From: Seribacter sulfatis | GTDB lineage: Bacteria; Verrucomicrobiota; Verrucomicrobiia; Opitutales; Seribacteraceae | Reading direction: 5' to 3' | Length of the DNA: 64,000 nt | NCBI RefSeq assembly: GCF_964187635.1 | Contig: NZ_CAXLMO010000059.1 | Span: 1-64,000, forward strand | Part shown: positions 1-8,891 of the stretch, in pieces | Numbering within the stretch: the stretch's first letter is position 1 | How the letters are laid out: each line of letters begins with the position of its first letter | Notes under the pieces: generated by a model | Database searches by the model: none | What the model was told of the DNA's origin: nothing | The model's input: the letters and a program-made list of their open reading frames with translations, nothing else | Program-made: the position numbers and the translations under genes

Positions 1-883
1 TTGTGTTGGCGATAGATGAATCAGTTACACCGGAACCTGTCCACTGGACAAATTCCCAATGAATGTTAGTAGGAACTGCATTGAGCGCAATGAGTGAATC
101 ATAGTCATGTGCCCCGGTAGGATCAGGGTTGAGTGAACCTCCTGTAGATACCGAGGCAGTTAAGTTTGCCTTCACTTGTAGGAAGGTCGAAAAGTTATGA
201 TCTGAATCTTCAAATGTACTGCCGTAATTCCAAGTGGAACCACTCGGAGGAGTTGCATTGCTAATCTTTAAATATAAGTTTGAGGGTACACCAGATGAAA
301 ATGCGGGCCATTTCCATTGCGGGCCGGTAACTGTATTATATCTTGCAGAAGGACCAGTAATCATTCGGTCATAAAATCGAATTGCAATCGGATGATTTGC
401 AGGAGGAGCATTCGTTACAATAGTGATACCAGAATTAACATTGTAATTGGCTGGTTCATTTGGGTATACGCTCACCACATTTGAGTTTTTTGTAAAAACG
501 GTTGTAAAACCGAAAGTCCCGTCTGCAAAACCATAACCACTACTCGAGTCACCTAGCCTAGTTCCAAATGTCAAAGGAATCCAAGTTCCTGTGAATGGGT
601 TGCTGTTGGTCGCCAAATCAAAATAGCCCAAAGTCGCGAGGGTACCATCTCCGTTACTGCTAGAACCTGAATCCAGATTAACACCATTTCTGTCTTTGAG
701 AAGAATTGAACTCGTTAGGTCGGTTTCCGTAGTCCAGTGGATAACTATTTGTTGTTCATTTCCTTTTAATTTAAGGGAATGGAATGTCGCCAATGAGCAA
801 ACAAAGAATAAACGAATACAAACTTCTAAAAGTATGTTATAGTAAGGATTTCTCGCAATTTTAATTAGCACGAATGAATCCAA
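1..883 (-). CDS. Secreted protein with InlB-B-like repeat, C-terminus beyond window
   Basis: The frame is open from the window edge to an in-frame stop just upstream of a TTG at 883; a GTG at 871 is the alternative start, and no ATG is available. Residues about 22-34 form a hydrophobic signal-peptide core (RLFFVCSLATFHS). Residues about 45-235 share spaced motifs with the divergently transcribed neighbour at 1118: LGYF, TWIPLT, GTFGF, AIRFYD and ARYNTVTGPQWKW. The last residues in the window (ASVSTGGSLNPDPTG, then WEFVQWTGSGV) read like the start of a divergent InlB B-repeat, a module common in bacterial surface proteins. Function is unknown; a cell-surface or secreted role is inferred. The C-terminal part and any sorting signal lie outside the window. 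Confidence 0.7.
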   Translation of the reverse strand, partial: MDSFVLIKIARNPYYNILLEVCIRLFFVCSLATFHSLKLKGNEQQIVIHWTTETDLTSSILLKDRNGVNLDSGSSSNGDGTLATLGYFDLATNSNPFTGTWIPLTFGTRLGDSSSGYGFADGTFGFTTVFTKNSNVVSVYPNEPANYNVNSGITIVTNAPPANHPIAIRFYDRMITGPSARYNTVTGPQWKWPAFSSGVPSNLYLKISNATPPSGSTWNYGSTFEDSDHNFSTFLQVKANLTASVSTGGSLNPDPTGAHDYDSLIALNAVPTNIHWEFVQWTGSGVTDSSIANT

Positions 884-1117
884 AATTGTTTTAGAATTAC
901 AAAAAAAAGTTTATTTGAGATAGGGCTTAATCTCATACTAGAAAATCTACTCTCAGAATACCCCATTTTGCAAGTATATTCCCATAATAAAATTGAGGAG
1001 AAATATACATGAAATTGATTAATAATTCGATATAACTTAATCTAATGATGTGATGATTTAATTTACTAATTTTTAATTTGACCTGCCTGATTCTAGGATT
1101 GATATTATAGCTCTACA
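872..1117. promoter_or_regulatory. AT-rich divergent intergenic region
   Basis: This 246-bp stretch separates two divergent genes that share an N-terminal domain and must hold both promoters. On the plus strand TTGACC (1078-1083), a 17-nt spacer and GATATT form a weak sigma70-like pair ending just before the ATG at 1118. Apart from the short ORF at 1009 I see nothing else. Confidence 0.35.
995..1035 (+). other. Short ORF with strong ribosome-binding site
   Basis: GAGGAG at 995-1000 lies 8 nt before an ATG at 1009 that opens an eight-codon frame (MKLINNSI, stop at 1033-1035), about 80 nt upstream of the PEP-CTERM gene. Such a good Shine-Dalgarno is rare in this window. It could be a leader peptide, a decayed gene start or chance. 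Confidence 0.25.
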
Positions 1118-3544
1118 ATGCCCGCTATTTTCTTATACCGTGTGCCCAAGTGGTTTTGGGTTACGATTTTTGCTTTCTTGGTACAAATCAAGTTGTTCTC
1201 CGCAAAACAAACAATCAACTTTTCAACGTGGATTGATTTTTCTAATTTGAATGCGAGTGATCCTGGGGGTGCCACCAAACTTCTGAAAGGCTTAACTGCA
1301 GCAGGAGGGTCTCCAACCGCACTTTATGAAGACCAAGCCGATAATCAAAGTTATAACGGAGATTTGATCGAATTAGGATTTTTCAAAGATTTGGGTGATG
1401 ACGGAGCAGTTGGTGGAACTGGCGGAAATGCAGATTCTGCCTCTACTACCAATTTCAAGGGTTATTGGACTCCGTTAACGAGTAGGACAACTATAGGTCA
1501 AGATGCCAAATGGCTTGCAGGACTTGGTTCTGCAGGTCCTGAACAATCTATTCCCGCAGGGGAATTCGGTTTTAATGTGACAATCAACAATGGCGATGGA
1601 ATTAATGATGATGATACCGCCTTTGTAAACTGGCACACTCCCATTGAGTCGGGATTTAAGATCGCGGATCAACAAACTGGCGGCGAAGATACAGATCTTT
1701 CTACAAATTGGGCTTTGTTAACCGCAGCAACCAATGCAAAGCTTGGTATTCGTTTTTATGACATTAACACCGCAGGTAATCCTCCCACGCCTTCAGGCAC
1801 TAATGGTGCTACTAAAGTAAACGGAACCACAAGGTATAACACAATTATGGATCCGGACTGGGTTTGGCAATCTACTGACGACCAGACTTTGAATATGGCA
1901 ATTCACGAAAATGATGGTTCTGGGAGCATGTCTCTCAACACGGCTCTTATTTTTGAGTTTGATAATACTGATGCTTACACCGCAAATCTGGCAAAAGTAG
2001 GAACTAGTAACACTCGAGTTGAAAATGACGATTATGTTGCGACTGTAACCCACTACAGTGGTTCGGGGAATATAGATCTTGATGCATCCGGAATTGGTTC
2101 TACCGTCCTCAGTGGTTTGACCGGTTCAGGAAATATATTGGGAGGCGATGATGGAAGTACACTCACAATACACTCTGCAGCAGGTAATACCGGAACCGAT
2201 GCTTTTGATTTTACTGGCAATATTTACGAAACCTCTTCTGCCAGTACCGACTTATCGATAATCAAGACGGGTGCAGGCGATCAAGAATTAACGGGAAATA
2301 TAAATTTGGCATCTGGTAGTGGTGATAAGGGTTTTATCAATCTTACCGATGGTGGACTAACTTTAAATCCCGGTAGTGGTGAAACACAGGTGATTGAGTA
2401 TTTAAAAGGAGCAGCAGGAACAACCCTTACCTTGGATAATACGGGTGCCAGTACAATTGAATTAGGGTTTGCACAATCACAATCCACAGCAACATTTTCT
2501 GGAGGAGTGGTACTCACGGGAACTGGCTCATCCAATATCATCAAAGTAGCAACAGGAACGACCGCCGCTGATTACGCGAAAGAACAGGTATTTGAAACTG
2601 GAGTAATAAGTGGATCTGAAAAATTGGCAAAATCGGGCGTTGGTCGTTTGAAATTAACTGGAGATAATACCTTTAGCGGGGGGATGGATATCAATGACGG
2701 AACGGTAGTTGCCGGGCATGATGATTCACTTGGAAGTGGTACTATTACCATCAATAAAGGTAAACTTGAGGTTAGTTCTGGGGTTACCATAAGTGAGACC
2801 ATCCAGGGTGGATCTGGAAAGAGTTTAATCGGAGGAGATGGCACTGTATCGAGTGTTACTATTGGGTCTGGTGCTAATGAAGTTGATTACTTGTCTCCAG
2901 GACAGGGCATCTCTTCTTCATTAAGTCCATCTCAAAAACAAATTGGATTTGGAAATGGTGATGCTGACGATGCAATTGGTTCATTTACAGCAACCACTCT
3001 AAGCCTACAAGGAGGAGGGGTTTATGATTGGGAGATGCAAGATTTTGATGGCACAACGGGTGGTACAGATTACGATGTTATGAACTTTACAAACCTTAGC
3101 TTTGGTTCAAGTAGTGATCGCTTTACGATTAACATTATGGGGATTCAGTCAAGCGATGGAACAGAAGGTGCACCAGATAATTTTGGTAGCATATGGGGGA
3201 AGTCTAGGCAGACAACCAATGGATTTAAGTTTCTCACAGATGGAGGAGGATCCGGTGGTGGTATTACTTGGGGAGCATGGAATGCGGGAAATATAGATGA
3301 CTATTTTGAATTTCGTTTTGATGATTTAGCCTACAACGCTAGTAATAATGGACAATACAATCAATGGGGACAGGATTGGAGTGTACATTACGACAGTGGA
3401 GATTTTTATTTGCAATTTTCGGCTGCACCTGAACCTTCCACTTACATAATGGTAACTGGTTTATTTATGCTACCCGGCTTTCGAATGTTTAGAAAATGGC
3501 GGAAGAAGTCTACTTCATCGGTTACTGATACAGAAGAAGCGTAA
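1118..3544 (+). CDS. PEP-CTERM protein with autotransporter-associated beta-strand repeats
   Basis: An 808-residue secreted protein. Residues 1-29 form a signal peptide (WFWVTIFAFLVQIKLFSA). Residues about 34-295 form an N-terminal domain also seen in the divergent neighbour (LGFF at 86, YWTPLT at 116, GEFGF at 148, IRFYD at 211, TRYNTIMDPDWVW at 238). Residues about 305-600 carry Gly/Thr/Asn-rich repeats of the autotransporter-associated beta-strand type (IIKTGAGDQELTGN, LAKSGVGRLKLTGDNTFSGG, INDGTVVAG). The C-terminus is a PEP-CTERM signal: PEPST near residue 772, a hydrophobic stretch, then FRKWRKK. PEP-CTERM proteins are handled by exosortase-type sorting and usually end up at the surface or in exopolysaccharide; the ligand is unknown. 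The ATG at 1118 fits the signal peptide but has no clear Shine-Dalgarno. Confidence 0.85.
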   Translation: MPAIFLYRVPKWFWVTIFAFLVQIKLFSAKQTINFSTWIDFSNLNASDPGGATKLLKGLTAAGGSPTALYEDQADNQSYNGDLIELGFFKDLGDDGAVGGTGGNADSASTTNFKGYWTPLTSRTTIGQDAKWLAGLGSAGPEQSIPAGEFGFNVTINNGDGINDDDTAFVNWHTPIESGFKIADQQTGGEDTDLSTNWALLTAATNAKLGIRFYDINTAGNPPTPSGTNGATKVNGTTRYNTIMDPDWVWQSTDDQTLNMAIHENDGSGSMSLNTALIFEFDNTDAYTANLAKVGTSNTRVENDDYVATVTHYSGSGNIDLDASGIGSTVLSGLTGSGNILGGDDGSTLTIHSAAGNTGTDAFDFTGNIYETSSASTDLSIIKTGAGDQELTGNINLASGSGDKGFINLTDGGLTLNPGSGETQVIEYLKGAAGTTLTLDNTGASTIELGFAQSQSTATFSGGVVLTGTGSSNIIKVATGTTAADYAKEQVFETGVISGSEKLAKSGVGRLKLTGDNTFSGGMDINDGTVVAGHDDSLGSGTITINKGKLEVSSGVTISETIQGGSGKSLIGGDGTVSSVTIGSGANEVDYLSPGQGISSSLSPSQKQIGFGNGDADDAIGSFTATTLSLQGGGVYDWEMQDFDGTTGGTDYDVMNFTNLSFGSSSDRFTINIMGIQSSDGTEGAPDNFGSIWGKSRQTTNGFKFLTDGGGSGGGITWGAWNAGNIDDYFEFRFDDLAYNASNNGQYNQWGQDWSVHYDSGDFYLQFSAAPEPSTYIMVTGLFMLPGFRMFRKWRKKSTSSVTDTEEA

Positions 3545-3571
3545 AATTACGTACGATTAAGTTCTAAGCCC

Positions 3572-6088
3572 CTAGCTATCAGTTAATTCGACTAAATCTT
3601 TTAGGTTTGTAAAGTGGTTAGTCAGTGCTTTGGGACGATCCATGTCGCCGATAATCTTTTGAAAAGTTTCCTTTTTTGAGATTTGTAGTGCCCGGACTCT
3701 TTCCTCCACAGTTCCCTTAGTCACCAACCGATAGACAAAGGTGGGCTTGGTCCGGCCTAGTCGGTGTGCCCGGTCAATTGCTTGTTCCTCTATTGCTGGA
3801 TTCCACCACGGGTCCATTAGGAATACATAATCTGCCGATTTTAAGGTAACTCCAAGACCGGCGGCTTTCAAAGAGGCTAACATTACAGTTGGACCGGAGG
3901 AGTTTTCAAAGGTTTCCACGGGCAGTGTGCGATTTCGGGTCGAGCCGGTCAGTTCTAAAATTTGCAGGTCTGGAATTTGCTGAGTAATCGAATTTTTTAA
4001 AATTTTGAGAAAGGAGGTAAATTGGCTGAATACGATTATTTTTGTCCCTGAACTGGTAAGTTCATTGAGTTTTTCCAACAAAATCTCACCTTTTGAGCCA
4101 GTAGGCGGTAATCCTTCTCTCCATGGGAGCAAGGCAAGGTCACAGCACACTTGCCTGAGTCGGGTGAGTAAGGAAAATACATGAGTGGGAGCGTGCTTAA
4201 TTGCTTGCTTTAAGTTGTCTCCATGTTCTGCAATCGCACCTTCAGTTAGTTTGCGATATTCTTTTCTCTGTTCATCGTTTAAAACGCAGCTTATTTCATT
4301 TTCTAGTTTTGGAGGCAATTCTTTAGCCACTTCGCTTTTAATTCTTCGTAATACAAAGGGAGTAACTTGTTTACGAAGAAGTACTGCAGTAGCTTCTGGA
4401 TCTGCAATTAATTCATTTTCAAATTCTTTTCTTCCCCCTAATAATCCGGGCATGAGAAAGCGAAAAATTGTCCACAAATCAAGGGCAGTATTTTCGATCG
4501 GAGTTCCAGATAATGCAAGTCTATGATCAGCTTCGATCGATAGGCATGCTTGAGTAACCTTTGCCTTCGGGTTTTTAATTAATTGAGCTTCGTCTAAAAT
4601 CGCATACCTAAATTTATTTTCATCAAGCAGACTGCGATGTCTTCTCAGTTGGGTATAACTGGCCACCCAAAGGCATGGCTCTTCCTTTTTTTCAAAGTGA
4701 TTTTCTTTATTTAAAATTTGAACTTTAATTTGTGAAAAGCGTTCTTTTACTTCCCTCACCCACACTGGAACGACTGAAGCGGGGCAAATCACAATGTCGG
4801 AAAGAGTTTGTTGAGAGTTTCCGGCAAGAATTGCGAGAGTTTGAATGGTTTTTCCCAAGCCCATCTCATCGGCAAGTAACCCATGGCATCCCAATTTGTG
4901 CAAGGTGTTCAGGTGAGCCACTCCGTCTTTTTGATAAGGTCGTAAAAAGGAAAACTTTTTTGAAATCCCATTTTTCTCTGGGTTCATTATCGCTGTTTGC
5001 CAATCAGCTAATTTTCCATCTGGTCGGGCATTTAAATATTTTCGGGCGAAGAGAGAAAATAGCATATACCGAGGCCAGTTTGTTCTTCTGCTATCCCCCC
5101 GATTCCTTTGCCACCATTCAAAGTCTTCCAGTTGGTCTTGGTCGAGACGAACCAATCCATGACCTCTAATATATGTCGTTCCGTTTCGAGCTCTTGCAAT
5201 TTTCCTAGTATGTTCACTTCCGAGGCGAAGAGTGCCAAGCTGAAAGCTTTCTCGAAGAGTCATTTCCTGCTCATTATTACTCCGTGCCTCAATTTCCCAG
5301 CTCAGTTTTCTTTGCCCATGCCGAAGTAATTTGGCATCCCCTTCAAATTGAAGAGTAAAGCTTCTCTCCCAATGGGGTAGGACTTCTTCTGCAAATAAGG
5401 CTACATTTTTCCAATCTTTTAGCCGAAAGAGGCCTTTGGTTTTTTCAAACAAAAAACCTTTTCTCCCCGCTTCTGCAACGAAGTTCATTAGGGTGGGGCG
5501 GTCAGTATTTTCAAGCTTCGAGGTAATGGGCAAACCATAGGCTCGCTGTTGATTCTTTTTTGATATCTGCCATAGTGGGGTTGCCGTTAACCCTTTAGAA
5601 GTTGAGACCTCGATTAAGACAGTGATTGGAATAAGAGTAGGTGCCTGCTTCTTAGTAGAGGTGGGTTTAGGAGCAGGTTCTTCTTCGAGTTCTTCTGGTT
5701 CCTTCGGTATCTCCACCTCCGAGGGAGTGAGTTGTTCAAGAAGAGGATCTTCCTCATGGATCTCGGCCACCAATTCTTCAATTTCATAAAGGCCGGCGGT
5801 TCCGAGGGCGATTCCGAGTGTATCGTCGGGGGAAGAGGTTCGAATTTCAGGTCTTTGCTCGTTCCATTCAATCACGGAATAGGTTTCTACCCGATTCACC
5901 TTGCGGGTCACAATGATTTGACTTGTTTGGATATCAAGCGAGGAAAGAGTGCCTTCTCGATAAAAGGATCGGCCGATTTTAAGATGATCTTTATTTATGA
6001 ATTTTTCCCAATCACATTCGGAGAGACGAAATAGCCATGCTTCCACCGCATTTCGGGTGAATGTTCGTGCAGGGCCGTTAGAGATCAT
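3572..6088 (-). CDS. SNF2-family DEAD/DEAH helicase-like ATPase
   Basis: 838 residues. The Swi2/Snf2 core is complete: motif I LLADEMGLGKTIQT (about 404-417), motif II DEAQ (about 499-502), motif III ALSGTPIEN (about 525-533), then in the second RecA lobe IIVFSQFT, LASLKAAGLGVTL and the motif V/VI region DPWWNPAIEEQAIDRAHRLG. Such proteins are double-stranded-DNA translocases that remodel protein-DNA or RNA polymerase complexes. The N-terminus (about residues 36-105) has the spacing of a SWIM domain (IGRSFYREGTL, then ETYSVIEW) but lacks the CxC...CxH zinc ligands, so any SWIM-like fold is metal-free or degenerate. A Glu/Pro-rich linker (about 112-148) follows. The start at 6088 is the first in-frame ATG. 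A 104-bp gap separates it from glgA on the same strand. The exact cellular partner cannot be inferred. Confidence 0.9.
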   Translation of the reverse strand: MISNGPARTFTRNAVEAWLFRLSECDWEKFINKDHLKIGRSFYREGTLSSLDIQTSQIIVTRKVNRVETYSVIEWNEQRPEIRTSSPDDTLGIALGTAGLYEIEELVAEIHEEDPLLEQLTPSEVEIPKEPEELEEEPAPKPTSTKKQAPTLIPITVLIEVSTSKGLTATPLWQISKKNQQRAYGLPITSKLENTDRPTLMNFVAEAGRKGFLFEKTKGLFRLKDWKNVALFAEEVLPHWERSFTLQFEGDAKLLRHGQRKLSWEIEARSNNEQEMTLRESFQLGTLRLGSEHTRKIARARNGTTYIRGHGLVRLDQDQLEDFEWWQRNRGDSRRTNWPRYMLFSLFARKYLNARPDGKLADWQTAIMNPEKNGISKKFSFLRPYQKDGVAHLNTLHKLGCHGLLADEMGLGKTIQTLAILAGNSQQTLSDIVICPASVVPVWVREVKERFSQIKVQILNKENHFEKKEEPCLWVASYTQLRRHRSLLDENKFRYAILDEAQLIKNPKAKVTQACLSIEADHRLALSGTPIENTALDLWTIFRFLMPGLLGGRKEFENELIADPEATAVLLRKQVTPFVLRRIKSEVAKELPPKLENEISCVLNDEQRKEYRKLTEGAIAEHGDNLKQAIKHAPTHVFSLLTRLRQVCCDLALLPWREGLPPTGSKGEILLEKLNELTSSGTKIIVFSQFTSFLKILKNSITQQIPDLQILELTGSTRNRTLPVETFENSSGPTVMLASLKAAGLGVTLKSADYVFLMDPWWNPAIEEQAIDRAHRLGRTKPTFVYRLVTKGTVEERVRALQISKKETFQKIIGDMDRPKALTNHFTNLKDLVELTDS

Positions 6089-6192
6089 AAATAGAGAGAG
6101 AAATTACAAAATAAATGCTACATTTTAATTTTTCTAGATGTTAGTTCGCAAGGGGAAACCCTTGATTTTAGAAGAAAGTTATGCACACAGAC

Positions 6193-7653
6193 TTACCCAT
6201 GCAAATCTTCGCGCAATGCCCAGTCATATACTTCGGTGTATTTTTTGGCCGCTAAATCCCATGAACAAGGGTTCTCAATTGCATTTTTTCGGATTTGCCG
6301 GAAAGAATTTGCATTGTTAAAGAGTACTAAAGCTCTGTTAATAACTTCACTGAGTGATGCGGATGTGCATTCTTCGAAAAGAAATCCATTGGGAGTGGAA
6401 GACTGGTTACTTGATAGGTCTACGATTGTGTCTGCAAGGCCTCCTGTTTTGCGAGCGACCGGGATGGTGCCATATCTCATAGCATACTGTTGCGCTAGTC
6501 CACAGGGCTCGAACCGACTGGGCATTAAAAAGAAATCAGAACCCGCAAATATTCTGCGGGCAAGTCCATCATCAAACCCAATAAAAACACTAATGTTTTG
6601 CGGGAATTGTTCGGCCAGTTTTTTGAATCTGTTTTCTTCATTTTTATCTCCACTACCGAGTAAGATAAATTGAAAGTTTCTGTGTGTGGCGAAGAGATCG
6701 GGAAGAGAGTCCACTAATAAATCCAAGCCTTTTTGATGGTACAATCTAGAGACTGCTCCAAAAACAGAGGTTTTCTCATCAAATTGTAAATTCATTTCTT
6801 GAAGCAGGGCGATTTTGTTGGCTCGTTTCCCCTTTTCTGGTTCGGCTGGATGGATCGTATGTTTTAGGGCAATGTCAGTCTCTGGATTCCAACTATTTTC
6901 ATCGATTCCGTTTAAAATACCGATCAGATCGGCACCTCTGTATTGCAAAGAAGTTTCAAGGCCCTGACCATAATGTGGAGTACGTATTTCTTCTGAATAA
7001 CTGGGACTCACCGTGGTGATCTTGTCTGCATGCTGAATACCTCCTTTTAAGAGGTTCATTGCATTGTAATGATTAAAACCTTCAATTCCGCCAAATATGC
7101 TCGGAAGACCTGAAAGTGAAAAAGTTTTTTCTGGAAATGAACCCTGATGTTCCAAATTATGAATGGTGAGAACCGATCGAGACTTTCTTTTGGGGGATGA
7201 TTGAGCATTTAAGTAGGCAGGTAAAGGCGCCGCCATCCAATCGTGGGCGTGAAAAATATCGGGTCTCCAACCGGTCGCCTTTTCTATGGATAATGCCGCT
7301 TTACTTAAGGCAAAACAACGGAGCGGGTTGTCAATATAATCGCCATTTTCATCGGCATAAATTCCTGGACGGTCAAAAAGAAATTTATTTTCGAGCAGAT
7401 AGACGGGAATATCTGAATCGCCAAGCCTTGTTTCAAAAAATTGAAATAAATATGATTTGAATCCAAATTTAAGAGTAATGGTAGTGGGTAATAACTTAGA
7501 ATCCAAGTGCTTGCATTCCCTGTGCAATGGACAGAGAACTCTTACATCCACTCCCAATTGGCGAAGGGCAAGTGGAAGTGCCCCGACTACATCTCCTAGT
7601 CCACCCGCTCGTACTAATGGACCCACTTCGGGACTAACAAAAAGAACATTCAT
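6193..7653 (-). CDS. glgA: Glycogen synthase (ADP-glucose type, GT5)
   Basis: 486 residues, the usual length. It transfers glucose from ADP-glucose to the non-reducing end of alpha-1,4-glucan in the cytoplasm. The N-terminus MNVLFVSPEVGPLVRAGGLG is the GT5 sugar-nucleotide loop (normally KxGGLGDV; here RAGGLGDV, with Arg for the usual Lys). The C-terminal lobe carries SRFEPCGLAQQYAMRYG and RKTGGLADT, with the conserved glutamate and second GGL loop. No other glycogen gene lies beside it. The downstream gene on this strand is the SNF2 protein, 104 bp away, with no sign of functional linkage. Start at the ATG 7651-7653; the upstream sequence is A/T-rich without a Shine-Dalgarno. Confidence 0.92.
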   Translation of the reverse strand: MNVLFVSPEVGPLVRAGGLGDVVGALPLALRQLGVDVRVLCPLHRECKHLDSKLLPTTITLKFGFKSYLFQFFETRLGDSDIPVYLLENKFLFDRPGIYADENGDYIDNPLRCFALSKAALSIEKATGWRPDIFHAHDWMAAPLPAYLNAQSSPKRKSRSVLTIHNLEHQGSFPEKTFSLSGLPSIFGGIEGFNHYNAMNLLKGGIQHADKITTVSPSYSEEIRTPHYGQGLETSLQYRGADLIGILNGIDENSWNPETDIALKHTIHPAEPEKGKRANKIALLQEMNLQFDEKTSVFGAVSRLYHQKGLDLLVDSLPDLFATHRNFQFILLGSGDKNEENRFKKLAEQFPQNISVFIGFDDGLARRIFAGSDFFLMPSRFEPCGLAQQYAMRYGTIPVARKTGGLADTIVDLSSNQSSTPNGFLFEECTSASLSEVINRALVLFNNANSFRQIRKNAIENPCSWDLAAKKYTEVYDWALREDLHG

Positions 7654-7925
7654 TTATGATTTTTTATTATATTCATCCAATGTCACAAAAGGTAACTGGT
7701 TTGATTGGCAACTTGAATCGTTTTTAACTCTTTATTCAAGACTTGCGATTGGTTATGCAGGTAATGTATTGTAATCTCTCAATTACGATTTCCATGAATT
7801 TCTCTTCCCCACAATCATTCGTCACTTTTTTTCTCGCTTTTCTCGTGAGCTAAATTGGTCTTTGATCGTTCCGAAAAAGCATCCTTTATGATCTCAGTTG
7901 ATCATTTTTATGTCCTCTAATTTTC
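7654..7925. promoter_or_regulatory. Divergent promoter region glgA / phoH
   Basis: A 272-bp gap between divergent genes with no ORF or RNA gene that I can recognise. On the plus strand TTGATC (7862-7867) and TATGAT (7887-7892) resemble -35 and -10 boxes, but the 19-nt spacer is too long for a confident call. No tRNA arm, riboswitch-like stem or terminator was seen. Confidence 0.3.
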
Positions 7926-8876
7926 ATGGCTGAAAGTACCTTAGAATTTGATTCAGAAAGAGATTTTCACAAGCTCTACGAAGAAAAGCCGAAAAACTTA
8001 AGATCCATTGAAAAGAGTCTAAGTGTTCATTTAGTTGCTCGAGGTTCTTCGCTTCAGATAAGTGGTGATGAGCAGGGCGTCAATCAATGCGAAGAGTTAT
8101 TTTCTCTTCTCCAAATCGGACAAGAACAGGGTTTTATACCGAGAGGAGCCGATTTTATTCGTTTTTTAGAAAAAATTGCAACTGGTCAATCCAAGGAACT
8201 TCGCGAATTACTTTCAAAACCATTGGTTTTAAAGATAAGAAAAACTTCGATTGTTCCTCGTAATCTTAGTCAGAGACACTTTTTAGATTTGATTATTAAA
8301 CATGACCTTGTCTTTGGGATCGGTCCCGCTGGTACCGGAAAGACTTTCCTCGCTATGATATTAGCACTAGATGCATTGTTGAGAGGAGATGTGCAGCGCA
8401 TTGTTCTTGCCCGACCTGCTGTAGAAGCGGGAGAAGCTCTCGGTTTCTTACCGGGTGACTTAGAGGAAAAATTGTTACCTTACTTAAGACCCCTCTACGA
8501 TGCAATGGATGAAGTACTTGGTCCCATTGAGGCTCGTAAATTAATTGAAACTGGAGTGGTTGAAATTGCTCCGCTTGCCTACATGCGGGGACGCACACTG
8601 GGGAAATGCTTTGCACTCCTTGACGAAGCTCAAAACACAACTCGTTCTCAAATGATGATGTTTTTGACTCGATTGGGGGAAGGCAGTAAAATGGTGGTAA
8701 CTGGAGATGTCACACAGATTGACCTTCCATCCAAGCAGGAATCTGGATTAGTGGAAGCCCACAAAACGCTTTCGAATGTAGATGGAGTATATTTTCATCA
8801 ATTTGATCATCGAGATGTAGTTCGGCATCCGCTCGTGAGTAAAATAATCTCGGCTTATGAAAAGCCTGAATGCTAA
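7926..8876 (+). CDS. phoH: PhoH-like ATPase
   Basis: 316 residues, matching the PhoH/YbeZ family. An N-terminal KH-like segment (about 25-75) precedes the P-loop domain: Walker A GIGPAGTGKTFLAM (about 137-150), VLARPAVEAGEALGFLPGDL, Walker B FALLDEAQNT, and the sensor MVVTGDVTQIDLP. PhoH proteins bind and hydrolyse ATP and are linked to RNA metabolism; in many bacteria phoH sits next to ybeY, as it does here with one gene between. It starts the run phoH, pgpH, ybeY (15-bp gap to the next gene), a conserved bacterial order that links it to ribosome and 16S rRNA quality control. The start ATG has no Shine-Dalgarno. Confidence 0.92.
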   Translation: MAESTLEFDSERDFHKLYEEKPKNLRSIEKSLSVHLVARGSSLQISGDEQGVNQCEELFSLLQIGQEQGFIPRGADFIRFLEKIATGQSKELRELLSKPLVLKIRKTSIVPRNLSQRHFLDLIIKHDLVFGIGPAGTGKTFLAMILALDALLRGDVQRIVLARPAVEAGEALGFLPGDLEEKLLPYLRPLYDAMDEVLGPIEARKLIETGVVEIAPLAYMRGRTLGKCFALLDEAQNTTRSQMMMFLTRLGEGSKMVVTGDVTQIDLPSKQESGLVEAHKTLSNVDGVYFHQFDHRDVVRHPLVSKIISAYEKPEC

Positions 8877-8891
8877 ATTCCTGTAATTGTA

